From Ianthella basta (lineage: Eukaryota > Porifera > Demospongiae > Verongiida > Ianthellidae), in contig OZ025883.1 of assembly GCA_964019415.1 (NCBI GenBank), positions 2,975,586 to 3,039,585 of the forward strand: a stretch of DNA of 64,000 bases, in the 5' to 3' direction. Positions 1-10,800 of this stretch are shown here, piece by piece. The notes beneath the pieces are model-generated. The model ran no database searches. It worked only from the letters and a program-made list of their open reading frames with translations, and was not told the DNA's origin. A program made the translations under genes and the position numbers. Position 1 is the first letter of the stretch, and every line of letters starts with the position of its first letter.

Positions 1-348
1 TGCTCTTGGGTGTCTCAAGAGTTGCCAGCTGTTCAAACTGTGTGGGATCTGGTCAAATCTGGTATATATATGTGCCGGCCAATTAAGTAGCGTTGTAGTC
101 CTAGTTTGTCACAAAGTGACAACGTACATATACATCATGACTATTTGCACTTGTTTGGCTGTAGCAGCCACAGGGACTTGAGCACATCTGCAATTGAAAT
201 TAATTGTTTGCACTAGCGATCACGAATGTTTTACACTCCATTCTTACCTCTAGACATATTACCGTAACCATACTTATTATAGGGTATTGCAACAGTAAGA
301 TCTGTAGTATGTATTTTTACTGAAACCTCACCACTCACTGCCATGCAG

Positions 349-459
349 CTTGGGTATGGTGATCTTGGTTGCTATGGACACCCCTACCCCTACTCATGAT
401 CAACTACTCCAAATATTGATGCACTGGCTAATGAGGGTCTGAATTTTATAGACTTAGAA
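349..459 (+). pseudogene. Dead arylsulfatase A-like exon 2 (gene 0)
   Basis: After an acceptor (tgcag) the sequence encodes [13 protein letters not shown], then a 12-nt in-frame insertion containing TGA, then [14 protein letters not shown]. The reading dies just before the FYSSS..CSPSR part, and no donor or further exons follow. Bases 1-348 match the intron 1 of gene C (36931-37214), so exon 1 of this copy should lie just left of the window. The stop codon and loss of the catalytic motif mark it as a pseudogene of the C type. Confidence 0.85.
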
Positions 460-460
460 T

Positions 461-1587
461 AAATGGGGTGAGGGCTAGCATTCCTGCAGTAATAAAACAT
501 GGTGGATGGAGGTGCCCATCCAGTTAGCAAACATGCATGAACTACAACCATGCGAGGTTGAAATGTACTGCGCTATAGTCGGCTGATTTGACCCTGTCTC
601 ATGTGGCTTGCCCAAATGAAAGACATTGCTGAGGAAGGCCATCCCCAGTGACAGCATTTTGTATAGGTGCTTTAAGTGCCCAATCAAAGGGTTGGCAAGG
701 TGTTAAAGATGGCTGGGGCGCAGGCCAAGGGACCTAGCAGTCTACATGTACTGAGCCTTGCCGAGATACACTCAAGAAGCGGCAGTCTGCAGGATGGATT
801 GTCATTAGCCTGAAAAACTAGATTTGCCATGAGTGTCCCAGTCCCTATGAAATGCATGAGCATTGTGGCATCATCTGTACATGAATATATAGGATACATG
901 TGAGAGATGGCCATGCAGATTGTCATTGACACTGTGACCACTGTGAGAGGACAGATCCACTATCACCCATCCATTTGCCTGTCACCTTTAGATTAGCTAC
1001 AATGCAGCTGGTGATGGCTCCAGAGGGGTCCAGCATATGGCCTGTTCTGCACTGCACTTTGAATAAATCTGAAACCGCTTTGGCCTTCACATTCATGTCA
1101 CTCAGCCCAGAGGCCTGGCTACCATTCTGGGCCATTCTTGACAAGGACATATAACTGAACTGTCCATCGATCAGCTTCGTTTGCCAGTCGGTGCTCTGTG
1201 TTCCACTGACCAAGCCTGCCAAACTGGCCGGTGACGCAAGCTAGGACCTCCTCCAATGTGACACTCACGCATCAATCGTCTTTAATTAGCATTGAACACT
1301 CTTTAATTGAAGTGGAGGGATGTGCATGACCACGGATGTCCTTCGAAACGGCGCATAAGTTAACTTTGACCGATGCTTGTCACATATACACCTCCAAACG
1401 GACATCTGTCGGTATTGCAAGGCTATTGAACAGAAATTGAAGAAACAGTAGGTGGCCAAGTCCTGGTTGTCAATGTCATGGCAAAATTAATGGTGACTTG
1501 CGTGTAACAACGTCTTCGACCCGGTGAGCATAATAAGTGTCATTTGCTTATGGCAGTTTCTAACCACTTAGCGTGGCAAGTGACAGT
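461..1587. other. Intergenic stretch, no recognised gene
   Basis: This stretch lies between the dead gene 0 exon and the palindromic insertion. Short overlapping minus-strand reading frames (about 475-1222) are broken by frameshifts and match no family I recognise. It may be an old decayed insertion. It is not repeated elsewhere in the window. Confidence 0.5.
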
Positions 1588-1602
1588 GTGTTTATCATTG
1601 TA

Positions 1603-1848
1603 ATAGCTTGATTCTTCTCTGGACAATCGAGCACACCATGAACACTTGTCAATTCAATGCAACGTTTCGCCCATCACGGGCTTCGTCAGGCATACAAAAC
1701 TGTCAATGTCAATGTCGTTTTGTATGCCTGACGAAGCCCGTGATGGGCGAAACGTTGCATTGAATTGACAAGTGTTCATGGTGTGCTCAATTGTCCAGAG
1801 AAGAATCAAGCTATTACCTACCCAGCATGCCTAATAACTTCCACGAAA
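1603..1848. mobile_element. Palindromic mini-element with two hammerhead-like ribozymes
   Basis: Two 99-nt arms (about 1602-1700 and 1717-1815) are inverted copies with a single mismatch, separated by 16 nt. A tail of 33 nt follows (1816-1848). The 15-mer gtgtttatcattgta occurs immediately on both sides (1588-1602 and 1849-1863), as expected for a target-site duplication. Each arm contains the string CTGACGA-stem-GAAACGTT, a hammerhead-like core. The cgaaacgtt box near an inverted repeat is typical of Penelope-like element termini, so this is probably a non-autonomous derivative of one. Confidence 0.75.
1724..1761 (+). ncRNA. Hammerhead-ribozyme-like motif (right arm)
   Basis: The core CTGACGA (1728-1734) is followed by a GCCC/GGGC hairpin with loop GTGAT and then GAAACGTT. 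Position 7 of the hammerhead core tolerates any base, so C there is acceptable. Helix I can form between ATGC just before the core and GCAT just after the candidate GUU cleavage triplet. Helix III would be the minimal self-complementary ACGU, which suggests dimer action. One extra A separates the core from helix II, which departs from the strict consensus. The left arm carries the same motif on the minus strand (about 1656-1693). Confidence 0.6.
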
Positions 1849-1863
1849 GTGTTTATCATTGTA

Positions 1864-2055
1864 CTATTGAACCATTATTATTTTTATATATTATATATTA
1901 TCATTATAATGTATGAATTTTATTATAATTATTATTTCTATACATTATATATTATCATTGTATATATGAATTTTAGTATTGTACTATTGTACTATTATTA
2001 TTATTGTATATCAGTATATTATTGTGTATCAGTGTGTGTATTAGTGTATTTATTA
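1864..2055. repeat. AT-rich low-complexity tract
   Basis: Degenerate TTAT/ATTATA repeats fill this stretch just upstream of the gene A promoter block. The apparent reading frame rich in Tyr and Ile is only a translation of this repeat. Confidence 0.7.
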
Positions 2056-2059
2056 TTGG

Positions 2060-2291
2060 CAGCACCAGGGTACCAGAGCAGAGCCTGCAAGTTACCTGTA
2101 AACATACCAAAATCACATGGTGGTGCGAGTGCAATGTACCAGGCACTTTGCTCCCAGCATAAAATATACAGTAGATAGGCAGTGCTGTCTAAAGAGAGTT
2201 AGTGTGGTTATTCCAGAATTACAGCTTATAAGCTGTGATATCGAAGCATAATTATTACAAGGTGTCAAAACTAGGCCATCTCTGTTCAAGG
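2060..2291 (+). promoter_or_regulatory. Conserved upstream block of sulfatase gene A
   Basis: This block recurs before exon 1 of genes A, B, C and D and before the two dead exon 1 copies. It contains a CAGGCACTT element (here gtaccaggcac, near 2136), then CCCAGCAT, a TATA-like stretch (aaaatataca, 2161-2170), the phrase GCAGTGCTGTCTAAAGAGAG and a CTTATAAG palindrome close to the ATG. Conservation between paralogs is seen directly. That it is the core promoter and 5' UTR is inference. Confidence 0.5.
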
Positions 2292-4736
2292 ATGTCTCAA
2301 GTTGTCACACTGACCTTGTCTTACTTCATATTGCAAGGTGCACTTCTGGTGCAGTGTGTGAGTGGAAAGGACATCAACAGTAAGCCAAACATTGTGATTC
2401 TCTTGGCTGATGATGTGAGTAGATTTGTAAATCTCTGTGTAGCTAGCTAGAGACTCTGCAGTGGCTACTCTTAGATGTCTCAAGAATTTCCTTTGTGATA
2501 ATATTATTGCACCTCCATTCACATACTCTGTGTGGACTTTGGTTATATATTGTCTCGTGAGTATATATTAACTAATTAGATGAGAGTTTACAGTGTAGTG
2601 TGGAGTGTAGTGAGACATTAGAGTGTAGGTGCACCCTAGTGCACCAGTTATTAATTGCTCTATAGATTAATTAGCCACCATGAATTCTGTATTTCAGTTT
2701 TCACTTTAGTGTATTTCAATCACTTATTATTATTAATTGCAATTTGTTATTATCTTTTGACTGCTATACAGCTGATTTCAGAATGGTTGGCCAAAATGAC
2801 AAATGGCAGAACGGCCAAATAGCGTGACGTCACTATTAGTTTAACTGCTTGCCATTACGTCACTCCTATTGTACAGTATTACTATTTGCTATGACGTCAC
2901 GCCAATTGCCATTTGCCTTTTGGCCAACCATTCTGAAATCTGCTGTATATTACTTTACATTCTATTATAAAAGTGATAACAGTGTTCTGTTGTTTTATTT
3001 GGAATAAATATAGGTTATACCGAGGTCCGAAGTGTCTACCGTGGGAAACCGATTACTATAAAGGCCCGCGTGCGAAGTGCAAGGGCCTCTATGTAGCTAT
3101 ATCGGTTTCCTAGGTGTTCTAAATTCAGTATACACCGAAGGAGCTTGGTATAAGGTGTTTAGACTATGATAGCAACCAGCGTCAAAACTGGGAAGGACCG
3201 CGCTGGCCAGTTCTACCGAGAAATGACGACAAAAGGTAGCCGAGTAGTCAAACAGCAGCAAAAACGTTAACTGCGCAGAAACGACCCCGCGAAGCCCAGC
3301 TGCCGTGAAGTACCTCGGAACGTTACTAAAGTTAATTTCACTCCAAGCTTGTCGCGGTTACGTTGTCAAAAGTTTGCCTTAAAGCCCAGAAGCTACCAGA
3401 GGTGGTATAAGTTGAATCAGAGGTGGTATAAGTGAAATCAGAGGTGGTATAAGCGATTTAGAACACCTCCATTGGACCATTTAGATTACAGCAATTTGTT
3501 GCATCATAGCCTAAGTTTATATTAGACAACATGCATGATGCAACAAATGCTGCTCTGTGTGCCCTCAGCAATCACAGCAAGCTTGAGGGCAACAGAGCAA
3601 GAAATGCGCGCACGTATCGCAAACACACACACAGACAGACAGACACTTCGGCTTTATATATTAGATTATGGAGAATTAATTGTGAGCAGATATGCAGCTG
3701 AATTAGGTAGTGTAGTGATAGTTTGTCAGGGTGGTATCGTAGTTTAGCTATTTGTCTGTAGCAGCCACACTGTCATATATGCATGCTGCACGTGCTGGTG
3801 ACACCAGGGGATGGAACAGGTAAGCCCACCGAATGTGGGCTTAATTACCTGCTATAATAGTTTTCTATAAACACACCAAAAACACTTGGTGGTGCAAATG
3901 CAATGTGCCAGGTACATTGGTGGTGAAGGTGCATGCCGGGCACTTCAGTATCTAGTATGTTGTGCCATGCATATTGTGGGCGGTGCAACATGACAGTCAG
4001 TTTGCTCCTGGCATATACGTATATACAATGTATAGGTAGCGCTGTCTAAAGAGAGTGCATTTATTCAGAAGTATAATTGCAGCTTACTAGGCTGTTACAT
4101 CAACACATATTACAACGTGCAGAACTAGGCAATAAGGATGTCTCAAGTTGTTGCACTGGCCTTCTCTTACTTCATGTTGCAAGCTGCACTTCCGTAGTGT
4201 ATGAGTAGAAAGGGTATAGACAGTAAACTGAACAGTGTTATTCTCTTGGGGGGAGGGGAGTGTGTGTGAACTAGTGTGTTTGTATGTGTGTGTCATCAAA
4301 ATGGTGGCTCTACACGCTAGCACACGGTAGAAGACATCTTCTAGCCATCAAGCCCACAGTGCAGACATCGCTAACCTTTTCCCATCCTTTTGGCACCTCC
4401 TGGATTCGTTTGGTGTGGCTTCTAGACTGGAACCATGTGAGCCTTCAAGGGCTATGCATGGCGATCGGATGAGAAGGTGCCTGTTCTTTGGTCAATTTTG
4501 GCTATTCAGTGCCCAATAGCTGCTAAACCCGGGTCCACAGCTGCAGCCATTATTGGTAGGTGTGAAGTAATCCAGATTCTGATAGTGGTTCGTGAACCCA
4601 CTAGCCCAAAGGGAGTGCCATCATCTGTGCACAAGAACGTGGTAGAAGATTTTGTCATCCAGGGCCCACTTCCTGCCACTGGCACAGGATTTCCTAGGGC
4701 CATACTATCTCAATACTGCATACTGTGGGCAGTGTG

Positions 4737-4829
<93 letters not shown>

Positions 4830-7800
4830 ACGCATGAGTGTTGTGTTATCTGTAAGAGAGCGAGGGACATGCAGGCAACCTTGATCGTGTAATGGCAACT
4901 CTGAATGTGTATACTGAGTATATATTAGGTTTACGTACATATGTTAATGTGCTGTACCGATCATTATATGTGCATGCATGTGTGCTAAGTTATGGGTGAG
5001 TCTGTTCGTGTCTGCTTCAATCATTCATGTTCATTCAGGATTATGATTTGTGCTCACAACCTGTATTCATGAATTTTGCAGAATTAGTTGCAATATATAA
5101 TTATAGCTACTATAGATTCAATTCAATTCAATTCAATTCAATTATTATTAACGTGCACCATGCCACATGGTGGCACTAGGACTCACTGTGGTCCAATGTA
5201 GCACACACAAACATAAGAAACATCATGTAGATAGTTAGTTGATGAGTAAATCAGGATATCTGTGCCATAGCTAGCAGGAAAAAGCATTGTGCCATTGTGA
5301 CTACAACAGGAGGGGAAAGAGATGAGAACAACACATAGAGTCTTAATTAAAACTTGCCAAACCGAGCATGCCACATTGACATTATAGTGGACAAAATGTT
5401 GTAGTTCCTACAAGCAAGGGGCAGTAAGTGAGCTGTGCCTTCTGTGCCTTCTGCATCTTCTGTGTGTGATTGGACTTCAGGCAACAATGGCTGTCGACGG
5501 CTGTTCCATGCTAGACATCTCAGAAGCCAATATACTGTCATATGCAGCGCTGGTGACACCAGGGGCTGGAGCAGGTAAGCCCACTGACTGTGGCCTTACC
5601 TGCTAGTTTCCTGTAAACACGCCAAAAACCGCTTGGTGGTGCAGATGCAATGTACCAGGTAGTTGCAATAGCTACTTTAGATAACATAGCAGTGACCAGA
5701 GAGAGCAAGTATTCGAGTTGGAGTGGCAGCCCTATACAAAGGTTTTGAACTCGAAATAATTGTTTCAGCTGTTATAACAATACACATCTGCAGTAGTATC
5801 ACTGTAATCTCACCACTCAATGCATGCAGCTTGGTTATGGTGATCTTGGTTGCTATGGACACCCCTACTCAACCACTCCTAACATTGATGCAATGGCAAA
5901 TGAGGGTCTGAAGTTTACAGACTTTTATTCTTCTAGCTCAGTCTGCAGCCCTTCAAGGTGAGGTTCTCCCTTGTTGTGCATGTGTAACAAGGGAGTAAGT
6001 ATATACACAAGTGCAAGTATATAAGTTTGTATAATCACACCTGTTTGTGTATATAACCCCTCCTACTCCACCTATACAATTAATCATATTATGTTCAGCA
6101 GCTATGAATGATACGTGACTGACTCAAACTATAGGATAGCCTATGACTTCTGGGCACTGCAAAAATACAACTTTGGCAATCTGCAGCTGATGACATAACA
6201 ATGTTCAGCGAGTGCTGACAGAAATAACTGATTGGGATGATTGGTAGTGTAAACATAGGCTAGCGTTGTTTGACCCATCCCCGTAAAGGGGAAGGGTCAC
6301 GTACAATTGTGTAGTGAGATGTTCAAGGAATGGATATTCGTTATAGCAATGGTCACCATGAATCAACAACTCCAATCAGTGAGCACTCATGTAGTACAAC
6401 TTCAAAGAACTCTTTCTTGCACTGTCAGAGCACATTTTACAGTACATAACCTCACAACATCTTTCTGGAACTCCTGTGGCACCACCGCTCTGATGCCCCA
6501 CAGCACACTGCACCCTCCCTCTATGGTAAACTCCAGGCACCAGTGCCAGAAAGGCTTCAAAGAGTTACTGACTTGCCCTGGCCAACTTTGCTGAATGAAC
6601 TGGTGTACTTGCCCCAGAACAGGATCTGTTCAGAATTAAATTAAGGCCCACATCAGCTGCAGAGATTGGTAGCATCTGTTTTTCTGCCCCATTGAACACA
6701 AAAGCCTCTGAGAAAAAAACTGAGCAGGATGCACGTGGTCAGTGGTAGCTGGGACAACCCATCAGCATTGGTGTCAGTCAGGGACATCATCATGCAGTTC
6801 TTCGGGACAAGGGAGTGGATACTTATCGATGTCAAGCTCCTTGTTCACAGTGACCTTGTAAAGGCACCATAACCACTTACTGTGCCAGCACTCTTAATTA
6901 GGCACTGCCACAATGGGTGGTGCCCACTCAGGATGTGATACCTTCTCAATTACTCCTGTTTCTTCCAGATGGTCCAACTCTTGTTAAGTGTCTTCCTGCA
7001 AGGCATAAGGCACTGAATGAGATCAAAGGAAGGGTACGTGGTCTAGCCCCAGGCTTGACCACTAATTTGTCATTGAACTCTTATTTGATGGTGGATTGGA
7101 TGCTGGATTGGATTGCTTATTTAATCAGGGAAAGCCTTTATAATTAGCCATGGCTACTATACTAGGCATCCTGAAAACTGTACAATGCATAAAAAAGAAA
7201 GTGACAATAAAATAAGGTCCATGCAGATTGATGTCAATGTATTTATAAGTGGAATAAGTGCAAAGTTATCGTCATGTAAAAGTTTATTGTGTAGAAAGTT
7301 AGTTTGTACTATTATGTAGACTAGCACTCTAGGGATGTAAGAAAAAGGCACAAAAATTATATTAATGGCTACCTTTTCTACTACTTGATTGTGCAAAGTC
7401 TGCACCAATGTTTTCATGAGATCTATGATCACATTACTCTCATTGGGGATGGTAAGCTGTTCCTCTCTCTTAGTGAAATGTGGCTGAACCGCAAACTTCC
7501 TGATGGAGTTGTGTCCATCCCTGGGTATTGTCTGTTCAGAAGGAATAGGGGTGGACGTGGAGGGGATGTGGCCGTGTACTGCCCTGATAGCTATTGGTGT
7601 AAGATAACAGACGACTTGAAGAGCAGTGTCCTAGAGGCTATTTGGATTGAGACTCGAGATCACATCAATGGGAGAAATCCGATGCCAGTTTGCACTATCT
7701 ATGTCCCCTGATTGTAGTTGTCATTTCTTCGTAGAGTTTTCAGCTATGTTATACAGGGTCAGCAAGGAGAGTAAGGAGATCTTGGTGATGGGTGACATGA

Positions 7801-10800
7801 ACATTAATTACCTTTCTGATTGCACTAACTCAAGATGAATGCAATCTATGTGTGAAGAGTTTAGCTTAACAGATGATTACTTAGCCAACGAGAGTGACCC
7901 AGAACTCAATGACGCTGATTGACAACATCCTATCTTCCAATCCTTGTGGTTTTCTCGAATCTGGTTGTATGGATGTGGGTGTTAGTGACCATCTCTTAGT
8001 GCATGCAGTGAAATTGGGTGAGTTGTGTCAAAGGCACAAGTTTAGGAATGTGCAGGCATATAGAAAGTGCAATGTGGATGCATTGACTGGAAGTTCTCCA
8101 AAGTGCAAAATGGGAAATAGACTACTGGAGCATTAATGATATGCGGGATCAGTAAATGAAGGTATTTCTTGGTTTAGTTGACAGACATGCCCCAATTATC
8201 AACAACAGAGTGTGCAAGGAATCTCTACCATGGAATAATGCCAGCATCTGGAAGCTTATGAGGAAAAGGAACCAGCTACGTAACTGTGCAAGCAGAACTA
8301 GCAGTGCTGAGTTATGGGACAGCTACAGAAGTATCAGAAACAAGGCTACAGGAGCTTTGAGACAGGCCAAGCATTCACTGACGTCCAGGTCCTCATGGCC
8401 TGTGAGAGGAACATGGAACACCTGAACAGGCTCTTGGGTAGGGGCAAAGGGTCTACTCCCGTGGCTGACTTGGGAGCCTGAGGGGCTCCCAGGCATGGGA
8501 GTGATCTCACCAGGTGTTTCACTGATCATTTGTCCAGGGGTGCATGCTTCTAGCCCTCAGGGTACACTGCCACCTCCTGAGATCCCAAGGTACTCAAGCT
8601 CTTTCAACTTAGATCCCATCTCTAGAGAGTAAGTTGCACAAGCTCTAGCTAACCTTGACACAAAGAAAGCTACTGGCATGGATGGCATTTTGAGTGTCCT
8701 CATAGCAGTCAGAAAGCAAGGTTCAGACCAAAGCATAGCACGCAGCAAGGGCGGATCCAGGGGTGTTTCCAAGGTTTCCAGAAACTGGTCAGAACACCTC
8801 TGGCTAGTATTTGCATGTATCAGTCTTATAATGTCTATGCTTCCTTATAGCTATATACCTTTATGTGTTTGGAAACCAGTCATAAATGTTTCTCGATCCA
8901 CCCTAGAGAAAGTCCCTACCCACAGAGCTGAGGAGGTGGCTCTACTTGGCCTTAGTCCAACCATATGGACTACTGTGCAGTGGTCTGGACAGAATGTGAT
9001 TAGGTGGACACCAGGAAACTGGACAGTATTCAGAGAAAGGGAATTAGAAGGATTCTTGGTGAGAAATTGGACTGTTCGTCTGCAGCCATGAGATCTAGGC
9101 TGGGGTGGATGACTCCAGCAAGAGAAAAGACAAAGAATGATGAGGGTGATAGCGTTGAGGAGATGTTTAAGAGGAGGATGCCCAACCTATCTTAGGAACT
9201 GACTTCAGACGAATGAGGATCCTGGACAATGCAGCTTGAGAAGAAATAAGAATCTATACTTACTGGTACCTAAGTCAAACTGGTTTGGCAGATCTTTTAC
9301 TTACAGGGCTGGCCAAGACTGTAACCAGCTCCCTCTAGAGATCCAGGATGCGAGTGATCAGACATTCAAGGGAAAGATCAGGCTATACTATATGGACTAG
9401 TGTGCTGTCTTTATTATTATTATGCAATGACAATTAATTGACAATATACTCTAAGGACTATTCTTAGTGTGTCTTGCTGTGTATTCAGCCTATTGTATCT
9501 GCTGTGTTTGCATCCCACATTCATAGCAGCCAGGTGCTGAAGGAGTTACCTTATAATAATAATAATAACAACAACGACATAGCTAGATTCCAAAGCCATC
9601 ACCTGAGTGAGATCGATCACAGCGATATAGCTGATAGCCTGACAAGAACCCTTCAGAATCAGACACAGACAGATCAAGCTAAGTTTCAGTTATAGCAAGA
9701 ATGTCTGGAAGCTGAGAGAGAACAAAGGACTGTACCTCAACAAAGTGGCAAGGAAGGCTGCGCGCATTCAAGTGGACAATCCTGAGATTCATCTCGGTGA
9801 GCATTTCCTTTGGGTCATTTCCAAGCATGGTTGGACCTGGATTGCTTTCAGCATCTCCAGAGCACAGAAGACGTTTACTCTAAAGGTGGTGGATGCTGTG
9901 GAGAATAGAGATCAACCATGATGTATTCTTCAGAGCTTTCCAAAGATGCAGAAACTGACTCTCTGAGAAGTATTGTGAAGAATGTGGTGAATATCGAAGG
10001 TAGCACAGTGAAAACTTGATTGTGACCGAATTGCGAATGGTGATACCAGTATCCAGAGTCGCTTGTCAGATTGATGTACATAATTAAGAAATGAAATAGA
10101 GAGGCACAACAACTCCAATTTGCAGGCGGCCATCTTGTCTTGTCTTCAGACTATCAGACATACATGCGTGCACCTGGAATGGTCTCTTCCATACTAGTAT
10201 TGGTGCTCAGTTTGTTGAGCACATAGTCATATTCCTGCAAGACAGCTAGTAGTGTTGGCGAGTGGACACATGCAGGTGACCCTGAGGCTTTGCCAGTTTA
10301 GCCGTATTTCCTGCAACCAGGCTCACCTGAGCAGTGTGGGGCCATCCCCACTCACCACATGCTGCAAGTGCTGGCCACACAGCTGTCATAGCTGACCGGC
10401 ATAACCCTGACCACTCAGATGTGTGCTTTGCAAACAATTTGAGCATTCACTCCTCCACAGGAATTTCATCATTTTTCCTGATGCTTGGCTGACAGGCAGT
10501 GCTACCACTGAATCTAATGTATGACACAGGTCAATACGAAGAGGTGCTGACCACTAAACATTCTCAGAAATTGTAGCAGTCACTGGAGGAATCATATATG
10601 CCCTGGTACATAAAATGCTCTCTGTGCAACACGGGAAGGGAAAAGCTATATCTATGACCAGAAGATACATGGTTACCCTTACGAGAAAGAAAACTAATCT
10701 CGCTACATTCTCCTGCATTGGGAGTGGGGGGTGTAGAATTTTGCATCATGTGTGGAAGGGACAAGTCCAAGTGGACGAATATGTATCTGATATTCATTAC

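Noticed and set aside
4477..4940. Open frames made of Cys-Val or Thr-His repeats.
   Set aside because: They are translations of the TG microsatellite in different frames.
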